64,000 nt of DNA from Dallia pectoralis (lineage: Eukaryota; Chordata; Actinopteri; Esociformes; Umbridae), in NCBI GenBank assembly GCA_029465975.1, contig CM055728.1, positions 298,181-362,180 on the forward strand, given 5' to 3'. A model generated the notes under the pieces. The model saw only the letters and a program-made list of their open reading frames with translations. It was not told where the DNA came from and made no database searches. Each line of letters begins with the position of its first letter. Within the stretch, counting starts at the first letter, position 1. Below, in pieces: positions 1 through 12,700 of the stretch. The translations under genes and the position numbers were made by a program.

Positions 1-830
1 GCCCTTCCCTCCAGTCGCCCTTCCCTCCAGTCGCCCCTCCCTCCAGTCGCCCTTCCCTCCAGTCGCCCTTCCCTCCAGTCGCCCTTCCCTCCAGTCGCCC
101 TTCCTTCCAGTCGCCCTTCGCTCCAGTCGCCCTTCCCTCCAGTCGCTCTTCCCTCCAGTCGCTCTTCCCTCCAGTCGCTCTTCCCTCCAGTCGCTCTTCC
201 CTCCAGTCGCCCTTCCCTCCAGTCGCCCTTCCCTCCAGTCGCCCTTCCCTCCAGTCGCCCTTCCCTCCAGTCGCCCTTCCCTCCAGTCGCCCTTCCCTCC
301 AGTCGCCCTTCCCTCCAGTCGCCCTTCCCTCCAGTCGCCCTTCCCTCCAGTCGCTCTTCCCTCCAGTCGCTCTTCCCTCCAGTCGCCCTTCCCTCCAGTC
401 GCCCTTCCCTCCAGTCGCCCTTCCCTCCAGTCGCCCTTCCCTCCAGTCGCCCTTCCCTCCAGTCGCCCTTCCCTCCAGTCGCCCTTCCCTCCAGTCGCGC
501 TTCCCTCCAGTCGCGCTTCCCTCCAGTCGCTCTTCCCTCCAGTCGCTCTTCCCTCCAGTCGCTCTTCCCTCTAGTCGCTTTTCCCTCTAGTCGCTCTTCC
601 CTCTAGTCGCTCTTCCCTCTAGTCGCTCTTCCCTCCAGTCACTCTTCCCTCCAGTCGCTCTTCCCTCCAGTCGCTCTTCCCTCCAGTCGCCCTTCCCTCT
701 AGTCCCCTTCCCTCTAGTCGCTCTTCCCTCTAGTCGCTCTTCCCTCTAGTCGCTCTTCCCTCTAGTCACTCTTCCCTCTAGTCACTCTTCCATCTAGTCC
801 CTCTTCCCTCTAGTCGCTCTTCTCTCTAGT
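1..830. repeat. 16-bp minisatellite, 3' UTR of piezo2
   Basis: About 52 head-to-tail copies of a 16-bp unit (plus strand cgcccttccctccagt and variants with tct or ctag). The rightmost unit, 815-830, is coding sequence of W39 and the next contains the stop codon. The gene-distal part is more uniform (cgccc type) and the gene-proximal part more variable. It runs off the left edge; no polyadenylation signal is visible. Confidence 0.95.
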
Positions 831-1062
831 CATCTTAATCATGGTCTCTGGAGAGCGATACAGGAAGATGAGCTTCTCAAACAGTGTTTCCTCCAGCTCC
901 ATCTCCCCGGTTTCACGCACCACAAAGATGTCTGTGCAGAGCTTCAACACCCGATCCACACATGGTAGTTCTTCAAACATGATGGAACGAGATATCCCGT
1001 TAAAGAATTCTCTGACAAACTTTCCGATGACGAGCACCACAGACATGTAGAGGCCCACAATT
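810..1062 (-). CDS. piezo2: piezo2 exon W39 (inner pore helix, C-terminal domain, stop)
   Basis: Reads IVGLYMSVVLVIGKFVREFF (inner helix), NGISRSIMFEELPCVDRVLK (with the MF-EE constriction residues) and LIFLYRSPETMIKMTREKSD followed by TAG at 810-812. The acceptor is tggtgcgcag. Two oddities: the near-invariant Trp of the final IKWTRE is Met here, and the last codons TREKS are the first unit of the 16-bp array that continues as 3' UTR; the stop sits in the second unit. Confidence 0.96.
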
Positions 1063-4000
1063 CTGCGCACCAAGATGGAGTGGCACCAGAGATGAAGGTC
1101 GAAGGTCATGATGAGGTAATGGCACCAGAGATGAAGGTCGAAGGTCATGATGAGGTAATGGCACCAGAGATGAAGGTCGAAGGTCATGATGAGGCAGGCA
1201 GCACAAGTAATGGCACCAGAGATGAAGGTAGAAGGTCATGATGAGGCAGGCAGCACAAGTAATGGCACCAGAGATGAAGGTCGAAGGTCATGATGAGGCA
1301 GGAAGCACAAGTAATGGCACCAGAGATGAAGGTCGAAGGTCATGATGATGCATGGAGGAGAAAACACAACATTTATAATTGATTAATTGGAGAGAACAAA
1401 TTAAAGTCAAAAGGATAATCCTCAAAATGTAAGCAAGTGTTTAACCCACCCCTGTCCTGCTAGAGCACCCAGACTGGACGGGCTGACTTTGTCATTGAAC
1501 ACAACTATCTCAATGCTGTGGCAGCCACTCTGGATGTGCCCCTGGCCTGGAGTGCATTCCTGCACCAACCACCATTGGTCTCTGTCCACACTCCCATTAT
1601 CTGGTGCCCTCTGAAGTTTGATGGACAGGGGCCGGAAAAAGGAGAAGGTCTGCAGGTCTTCATGCTGATCTGAGAGGTCTGGTTGTTACAGAGGGTACCG
1701 GGAACATTTGAATGTCAGTGAAACAGACCATGAACCCAAGCTGACTGGTTCACATTCATGCATATAAACGTGTGTGTTGAGTTAAATGTGGACAGTATTA
1801 CGATGGGTAGACGATCACTAACCAACTGCCATGCGAGTAGCCATCTTGGATTCTGGTCCTCCGGGACCTCGGATGAACTTGGGAAGGAGAGACTCAATGA
1901 CACTAGCAAACAGAAAGCAGGAGGAAATGGCACATAATAAGAGCAGTACAACACAGACACCTTATAAGCTTATCTTTGGTATTTGGGGATATTGTAAAAG
2001 AATCAGCGAGACTCACACTGAGTCAGTCCTTATAATGATATAATGTAGTGAGACTCACACTGAGTCAGTCCTTATAATGATATAATGTAGTGAGACTCAC
2101 ATTGAGTCAGTCCTTTTAATGATATAATGTAGTGAGACTCACACTGAGTCAGTCCTTATAATGATATAATGAAGTGAGGGTGAGACTCACACTGAGTCAG
2201 TCCTTATAATGATATAATGTAGTGAGACTCACACTGAGTCAGTCCTTATAATGATATAATGAGAGTGAGTCAGTCCTTATAATGATATAATCACAGAGAC
2301 TCACACTGAGTCAGTCCTTATAATGATATAATGTAGTGAGAGTGAGACTCACACTGAGTCAGTCCTTATAATGATATAATGTAGTGAGGGTGAGACTCAC
2401 ACTGAGTCAGTCCTTATAATGATATAATGTAGTGAGACTCACACTGAGTCAGTCCTTATAATGATATAATGTAGTGAGACTCACACTGAGTCAGTCCTTA
2501 TAATGAGACTCACACTGAGTCAGTCCTTATAATGATATAATGTAGTGAGACTCACACTGAGTCAGTCCTTATAATGATATAATGTAGTGAGACTCACACT
2601 GAGTCAGTCCTTATAATGATATAATGTAGTGAGACTCACACTGAGTCAGTCCTTATAATGATATAATGTAGTGAGACTCACACTGAGTCAGTCCTTATAA
2701 TGATATAATGTAGTGAGACTCACACTGAGTCCTTATAATGATATAATGTAGTGAGACTCACACTGAGTCAGTCCTTATAATGATATACTTCAGTCCTTAT
2801 AATGATATAATGTAGTGAGACTCACACTGAGTCAGTCCTTATAATGATATAATGTCAGTCCTTAGATGAGACTCACACTGAGTCAGTCCTTATAATGATA
2901 TAATGTAGTGAGACTCACACTGAGTCAGTCCTTATAATGATATAATGTAGTGAGACTCACACTGAGTCAGTCCTTATAATGATATAATGTAGTGAGACTC
3001 ACACTGAGTCAGTCCTTATAATGATATAATGTAGTGAGACTCACACTGAGTCAGTCCTTATAATGATATAATGTAGTGAGACTCACACTGAGTCAGTCCT
3101 TATAATATATAATGAGTGAGACTCACACTGAGTCAGTCCTTATAATGATATAATGAGAGACTCACACTGAGTCAGTCTCACACTGAGTCAGTCCTTATAA
3201 TGATATAATGTAGTGAGACTCACACTGAGTCAGTCCTTATAATGATATAATGTAGTGAGACTCACACTGAGTCAGTCCTTATAATGATATAATGTAGTGA
3301 GACTCACACTGAGTCAGTCCTTATAATGATATAATGTCACACTGAGTCAGTCCTTATAATGTGAGACTCATAATGATATAATGTAGTGAGACTCACACTG
3401 AGTCAGTCCTTATAATGATATAATGTAGTGAGACTCACACTGAGTCAGTCCTTATAATGATATAATGTGAGTCAGTCCTTATAATGATATAATGTAGTGA
3501 GACTCACACTGAGTCAGTCCTTATAATATAATGATAGACTAATGTCCTTATAATGATATAATGTAGTGAGACTCACACTGAGTCAGTCCTTATAATGATA
3601 TAATGTAGTGAGACTCACACTGAGTCAGTCCTTATAATGATATAATGTAGTGAGACTCACATTAAGTCAGTCCTTATAATGATATAATGTAGTGAGACAC
3701 ACTGAGTCAGTCCTTATAATGATATAATGTAGTGAGACTCACACTGAGTCAGTCCTTATAATGATATAATGAGAGACTCACACTGAGTCAGTCCTTATAA
3801 TGATATAATGTAGTGAGACTCACACTGAGTCAGTCCTTATAATGATATAATGTAGTGAGACTCACACTGAGTCAGTCCTTATAATGATATAATGTAGTGA
3901 GACTCACACTGAGTCAGTCCTTATAATGATATAATGTCCTTATAATGATATAATGTAGTGAGACTCACACTGAGTCAGTCCTTATAATGATATAATGAAG

Positions 4001-7000
4001 TGAGGGTGAGACTCACACTGAGTCAGTCCTTATAATGATATAATGTAGTGAGACTCACACTGAGTCAGTCCTTATAATGATATAATGTAGTGAGACTCAC
4101 ACTGAGTCAGTCCTTATAATGATATAATGTAGTGAGACTCACACTGAGTCAGTCCTTATAATGATATAATGTAGTGAGAGACTCACACTGAGTCAGTCCT
4201 TATAATGATATAATGTAGTGAGACTCACACTGAGTCAGTGAGACTCACACTGATATAATGTAGTGAGACTCACACTGAGTCAGTCCTTATAATGATATAA
4301 TGTAGTGAGACTCACACTGTGAGACTCACACTGAGTCAGTCCTTATAATGATATAATGTAGTGAGGGACTCACACTGAGTCAGTCCTTATAATGATATAC
4401 TGAGTCAGTCCTTATAATGATATAAATGTCAGTCCTTATAATGATATAATGTAGTGAGACTCACACTGAGTCAGTCCTTATAATGATATAATGTAGTGAG
4501 ACTCACACTGAGTCAGTCCTTATAATGATATAATGTAGTGAGACTCACACTGAGTCAGTCCTTATAATGATATAATGTAGTGAGACTCACACTGAGTCAG
4601 TCCTTATAATGATATAATGTGAGTGAGACTCACACTGAGTCAGTCCTTATAATGATATAATGTAGTGAGACTCACACTGAGTCAGTCCTTATAATGATAT
4701 AATGTAGTGAGACTCACACTGAGTCAGTCCTTATAATGATATAATGTAGTGATATAATGTAGAGACTCACACTGAGTCAGTCCTTATAATGATATAATGA
4801 TATAACTCACACTGAGTCAGTCCTTATAATGATATAATGTAGTGAGACTCACACAGTCCTTATAATGATATAATGTAGTGAGATAATGATCTCACACTGA
4901 GTCAGTCCTTATAATGATATAATGTAGTGAGACTCACACTGAGTCAGTCCTTATAATGATATAATGTAGTGAGAGACTCACACTGAGTCAGTCCTTATAA
5001 TGATATAATGTAGTGAGGGTGAGACTCACACTGAGTCAGTCCTTATAATGATATAATGTAGTGAGACTCACACTGAGTCAGTCCTTATAATGATATAATG
5101 TAGTGAGAGACTCACACTGAGTCAGTCCTTATAATGATATAATGTAGTGAGACTCACACTGAGTCAGTCCTTATAATGATATAATGTAGTGAGACTCACA
5201 CTGAGTCAGTCCTTATAATGATATAATGTAGTGAGACTCACACTGAGTCAGTCCTTATAATGATATAATGTAGTGAGACTCACACTGAGTCAGTCCTTAT
5301 AATGATATAATGTAGTGAGACTCACACTGAGTCAGTCCTTATAATGATATAATGTAGTGAGACTCACACTGAGTCAGTCCTTATAATGATATAATGTAGT
5401 GAGACTCACACTGAGTCAGTCCTTATAATGATATAATGTAGTGAGAGACTCACACTGAGTCAGTCCTTATAATGATATAATGTAGTGAGACTCACACTGA
5501 GTCAGTCCTTATAATGATATAATGTAGTGAGGGTGAGACTCACACTGAGTCAGTCCTTATAATGATATAATGTAGTGAGGGTGAGACTCACACTGAGTCA
5601 GTCCTTATAATGATATAATGTAGTGAGACTCACACTGAGTCAGTCCTTATAATGATATAATGAGACTCACACTGAGTCAGTCCTTATAATGATATAATGT
5701 AGTGAGACTCACACTGAGTCAGTCCTTATAATGATATAATGTAGTGAGACTCACACTGAGTCAGTCCTTATAATGATATAATGTAGTGAGACTCACACTG
5801 AGTCAGATATAATGTAGTGAGACTCACACTGAGTCAGTCCTTATAATGATATAATGTAGTGAGACTCACACTGAGTCAGTCCTTATAATGATATAATGTA
5901 GTGAGACTCACACTGAGTCAGTCCTTATAATGATATAATGTAGTGAGACTCACACTGAGTCAGTCCTTATAATGATATAATGTAGTGAGAGTGAGACTCA
6001 CACTGAGTCAGTCCTTATAATGATATAATGTAGTGAGGGTGAGACTCACACTGAGTCAGTCCTTATAATGATATAATGTAGTGAGACTCACACTGAGTCA
6101 GTCCTTATAATGATATAATGTGAGGGTGAGACTCACACTGAGTCAGTCCTTATAATGATATAATGTAGTGAGACTCACACTGAGTCAGTCCTTATAATGA
6201 TATAATGTGAGTGAGACTCACACTGAGTCAGTCCTTATAATGATATAATGTAGTGAGACTCACACTGAGTCAGTCCTTATAATGATATAATGTAGTGAGA
6301 CTCACACTGAGTCAGTCCTTATAATGATATAATGTAGTGAGACTCACACTGAGTCAGTCCTTATAATGATATAATGTAGTGAGACTCACACTCAGTCCTT
6401 ATAATGATATAATGTAGTGAGACTCACTGAGTCAGTCCTTATAATGATATAATGTAGTGAGACTCACACTGAGTCAGTCCTTATAATGATATAATATAGT
6501 AGTAGTCACACTGAGTCAGTCCTTATAATGATATAATGAGACTCACACTGAGTCAGTCCTTATAATGATATAATGTAGTGAGACTCACACTGAGTCAGTC
6601 CTTATAATGATATAATGTAGTGAGACTCACACTGAGTCAGTCCTTATAATGATATAATGTAGTGAGACTCACACTGAGTCAGTCCTTATAATGATATAAT
6701 GTAGTGAGACTCACACTGAGTCAGTCCTTATAATGATATAATGTAGTGAGACTCACACTGAGACCTTATAATGATATAATGTAGTGAGACTCACACTGAG
6801 TCAGTCCTTATAATGATATAATGTAGTGAGACTCACACTGAGTCAGTCCTTATAATGATATAATAGTGAGACTCACACTGAGTCAGTCCTTATAATGATA
6901 TAATGTAGTGAGACTCACACTGAGTCAGTCCTTATAATGATATAATGTAGTGAGACTCACACTGAGTCAGTCCTTATAATGATATAATGTAGTGAGACTC

Positions 7001-9684
7001 ACACACTGAGTCAGTCCTTATAATGATATAATGTAGTGAGACTCACACTGAGTCAGTCCTTATAATGATATAATGTAGTGAGACTCACACTGAGTCAGTC
7101 CTTATAATGATATAATGTAGTGAGACTCACACTGAGTCAGTCCTTATAATGATATAATGTAGTGAGACTCACACTGAGTCAGTCCTTATAATGATATAAT
7201 GTAGTGAGACTCACACTGAGTCAGTCCTTATAATGATATAATGTAGTGAGACTCACACTGAGTCAGTCCTTATAATGATATAATGTAGTGAGACTCACAC
7301 TGAGTCAGTCCTTATAATGATATAATATAGTGAGACTCACACTGAGTCAGTCCTTATAATGATATAATGTAGTGAGACTCACACTGAGTCAGTCCTTATA
7401 ATGATATAATGTAGTGAGACTCACACTGAGTCAGTCCTTATAATGATATAATGTAGTGAGACTCACACTGAGTCAGTCCTTATAATGATATAATGTAGTG
7501 AGACTCACACTGAGTCAGTCCTTATAATGATATAATGTAGTGAGACTCACACTGAGTCAGTCCTTATAATGATATAATGTAGTGAGACTCACACTGAGTC
7601 AGTCCTTATAATGATATAATGTAGTGAGACTCACACTGAGTCAGTCCTTATAATGATATAATATAGTGAGACACACACTGAGTCAGTCCTTATAATGATA
7701 TAATGTAGTGAGACTCACACTGAGTCAGTCCGTGTCCCTTTTAGCATCTGAACGATCTGGTCCCTTAAAGCCTGGCTCTCATACAGTGTGTTCCCCCACA
7801 GTTTCCACGTTCATCGACAGAGATGCATTCCTGGGTGGAGATACGTGCACACAAGTCACCACCACCACCGTGCACACAAGTCACCACCACCACCGTGCAC
7901 ACAAGTCACCACCACCACCGTGCACACAAGTCACCACCACCACCGAGCACATGTGGTCTTACATGTACCTGACTAATACAACAGACACACCTGACAAATA
8001 CAACAGACACACCTGACTAATACAACAGACACACCTGACTAATACAACAGACACACCTGACTAATACAACAGACACACCTGACTAATACAACAGACACAC
8101 TGACTAATACAACAGACACACTAATACAACAGACTGAATACAACAGAGACATCTGACTAATACAACAGACACATCTGACTAATACAACAGAGACATCTGA
8201 CTAATACAACAGACACACCTGACTAATACAACAGAGACATCTGACTAATACAACAGACACACCTGACTAATACAACAGACACATCTGACTAATACAACAG
8301 AGACATCTGACTAATACAACAGACACACCTGACTAATACAACAGACACATCTGACTAATACAACAGACACATCTGACTAATACAACAGAGACATCTGACT
8401 AATACAACAGAGACATCTGACTAATACAACAGACACACCTGACTAATACAACAGACACACCTGACTAATACAACAGACACATCTGACTAATACAACAGAC
8501 ACACCTGACTAATACAACAGAGACATCTGACTAATACAACAGACACATCTGACTAATACAACAGAGACATCTGACTAATACAACAGAGACATCTGACTAA
8601 TACAACAGAGACATCTGACTAATACAACAGACACACCTGACTAATACAACAGACACACCTGACTAATACAACAGACACATCTGTCTAATACAACAGACAC
8701 ATCTGACTAATACAACAGACACATCTGACTAATACAACAGACACACCTGACTAATACAACAGACACATCTGACTAATACAACAGACACATCTGACTAATA
8801 CAACAGAGACATCTGACTAATACAACAGACACACCTGACTAATACAACAGACACATCTGACTAATACAACAGACACATCTGTGGTCTTGCATGTACCTGA
8901 CTAATACAACAGACACATCTGACTAATACAACAGACACACCTGACTAATACAACAGACACACCTGACTAATACAACAGACACACCTGTGGTCTTGCATGT
9001 ACCTGACTAATACAACAGACACATCTGTGGTCTTGCATGTACCTGACTAATACAACAGACACATCTGTGGTCTTGCATGTACCTGACTAATACAACAGAC
9101 ACATCTGTGGTCTTGCATGTACCTGACTAATACAACAGACACATCTGACTAATACAACAGACACACCTGACTAATACAACAGACACACCTGACTAATACA
9201 ACAGACACACCTGACTAATACAACAGACACACCTGTGGTCTTGCATGTACCTGACTAATACAACAGACACATCTGTGGTCTTGCATGTACCTGACTAATA
9301 CAACAGACACATCTGTGGTCTTGCATGTACCTGACTAATACAACAGACACATCTGTGGTCTTGCATGTACCTGACTAATACAACAGACACACCTGTGGTC
9401 TTGCATGTACCTGACTAATACCCATCGTAGGGTCATGTTACCTGACTAATTAGGGTCATGTACCTGACTAATACCCATCGTAGGGTCATGTAGATGTGGG
9501 TAGAGTTGCTGAGCTCATGGATCATGGCATCACGGCTGGCAGGACTTATGCTCCACAGCAGACTGGCATCACTCTTGATCTTGGCAATGACAATGTCCTC
9601 TGCCACGTAGTTCACTAAGAACTGCATCGCTGACTGAGAGAGGGGGAGGGAGAGAGAGGGGGAAAGAGAGAGGGAGAGAGAGGA

Positions 9685-9722
<38 letters not shown>

Positions 9723-12700
9723 AGGGGAGAGAGAGAGAGAGGGGGAGGGAGAGAGAGAGGTGTCTGTCAGAGGTCTTTATGGTGAATTACACAACAGCTG
9801 TGACCTTGTAATGACATGGGTTACACATACCGGGTGACCTTGTAATGACATGGGGTACAGATACCGGGTGACCTTGTAATGACATGGGGTACACATACCA
9901 GGTGACCTTGTAATGACATGGGGTACAGATACCGGGTGACCTTGTAATGACATGGGTTACACATACCAGGTGACCTTGTAATGACATGGGGTACAGATAC
10001 CGGGTGACCTTGTAATGACATGGGTTACACATACCAGGTGAACTTGTAATGACATGGGGTACACATACCGGGTGACCTTGTAATGACATGGGGTACACAT
10101 ACCAGGTGACCTTGTAATGACATTGGGTACACATACCAGGTGAACTTGTAATGACATTGGGTACACATACCAGGTGACCTTGTAATGACATTGGGTACAC
10201 ATACCGGGTGACCTTGTAATGACATGGGTTACACATACCAGGTGACCTTGTAATGACATGGGTTACACATACCAGGTGACCTTGTAATGACATGGGTTAC
10301 CTTGTAATGACATACCAGGTGACCTTGTAATGACATGGGTTACATGGGGTACATACCAGGTGAACTTGTAATGACATGGTGACATGTGGTACACATACCA
10401 GGTGAACTTGTAATGACTTGTAATGACATGGTGAACTTGTAATGACATGGGGTACACATACCAGGTGACCTTGTAATGACATACCAGGTGAACTTGTAAT
10501 GACATGGGGTACACATACCGGTGAACTTGTAATGACATGTGGTACACATACCAGGTGACCTTGTAATGACATGGGTTACACATACCAGGTGAACTTGTAA
10601 TGACATGGGGTACACCAGGTGACCTTGTAATGACATGGGGTACACATACCAGGTGAACTTGAACATTGTAATGACAATGACATGGGTACACATACCAGGT
10701 GAACTTGTAATGACATGGGGTGGTGAACTTGTAATGACATGTGGGTGACCTTGTAATGACATACCAGGTGAACTTGTAATGACATTGGGTACACATACCA
10801 GGTGACCTTGTAATGACATGGGTACACATACCGGGTGACCTTGTAATGACATGGGGTACACATACCAGGTGACCTTGTAATGACATGGGTTACACATACC
10901 AGGTGACTTGTAATGACATTGGGTACACATACCCTTGTAATGGTGACCTTGTAATGACATGGGGTACACATACCAGGTGACCTTGTAATGACTTGTAATG
11001 ACAATGACATGGGTACACATACCAGGTGACCTTGTAATGACATTGGGTACACATACCAGGTGACCTTGTAATGACATGGGGTACACATACCAGGTGACCT
11101 TGTAATGACATGGGGTACACATACCAGGTGAACTTGTAATGACATGGGGTACACATACCAGGTGACCTTGTAATGACATGGGGTACACATACCAGGTGAC
11201 CTTGTAATGACATGGGTACACATACCAGGTGACCTTGTAATGACATTGGGTACACATACCAGGTGACCTTGTAATGACATGGGGTACACATACCAGGTGA
11301 CCTTGTAATGACATGGGTTACACATACCAGGTGAACTTGTAATGACATGGGGTACACATACCAGGTGACCTTGTAATGACATGGGTTACACATACCAGGT
11401 GACCTTGTAATGACATGGGGTACACATACCAGGTGACCTTGTAATGACATGGGGTACACATACCAGGTGACCTTGTAATGACATGGGGTACACATACCAG
11501 GTGAACTTGTAATGACATGGGGTACACATACCAGGTGACCTTGTAATGACATGGGTTACACATACCGGGTGACAATGACATACCATACCAGGTGAACTTG
11601 GACATGAACTTGTAATGACATGGGTTACACATACCAGGTGACCTTGTAATGACATGGGTTACACATACCAGGTGAACTTGTAATGACATGGGTTACACAT
11701 ACCAGGTGACCTTGTAATGACATGGGGTACACATACCGGGTGAACTTGTAATGACATGGGGTACACATACCGGGTGACCTTGTAATGACATGGGGTACAC
11801 ATACCAGGTGAACTTGTAATGACATGGGTTACACATACCAGGTGAACTTGTAATGACATGGGGTACACATACCAGGTGAACTTGTAATGACATTACCAGG
11901 TGAACTTGTAATGACATGGGGTACACATACCAGGTGAACTTGTAATGACATGGGGTACACATACCAGGTGAACTTGTAATGACATTGGGTACACATACCA
12001 GGTGACCTTGTAATGACATGGGGTACACATACCAGGTGAACTTGTAATGACATGGGGTACACATACCGGGTGACCTTGTAATGACATGTGGTACACATAC
12101 CAGGTGACCTTGTAATGACATGGGGTACACATACCAGGTGACCTTGTAATGACATGACATACCAGGTGACCTTGTAATGACATACCAGGTGACCTTGTAA
12201 TGACATGGGTTACACATACCAGGTGACCTTGTAATGACATGGGTACACATACCAGGTGACCTTGTAATGACATGGGTACACATACCAGGTGACCTTGTAA
12301 TGACATGGGTACACATACCAGGTGACCTTGTAATGACATGGGGTACACATACCAGGTGACCTTGTAATGACATGGGTTACACATACCAGGTGACCTTGTA
12401 ATGACATGGGTTACACATACCAGGTGACCTTGTAATGACATGGGGTACACATACCAGGTGACCTTGTAATTACATGGGGTACACATACCGGGTGAGTAGC
12501 ATAGAGGTTGGTGAGCCGATTGAGGCCTGCCTCTGAATATGGAACCAAGTTCTGCTCCTGGGCACTCATGGTGAACAGAGGCTGAGAAACAAAACTAAAT
12601 CATCAGGAACATCACCAATTAAATGACATTCACATGTTTATCAACTGATTAGACACTTCTCTACCTCATATCCTGCTATGCTCAGCTGAATAGAGACATC

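Noticed and set aside
1441..1700. Plus-strand frame resembling a protein (FVIEHNYLNAVAATLDVPLAW)
   Set aside because: It is the antisense of exon W38, whose minus-strand reading has clear cap homology and correct splice sites.
2010..7730. Regular repeats considered as a CRISPR array or as tandem promoters (tataatgatataatg)
   Set aside because: The units are contiguous without unique spacers, and the setting is a vertebrate intron; the TATA-like bases are simply part of the unit.
9787..12486. Many overlapping frames with MSLQGHLVCVPHVITRSPGM-like repeats
   Set aside because: A 34-bp period cycles through all frames; the array is intronic and includes the splice donor.
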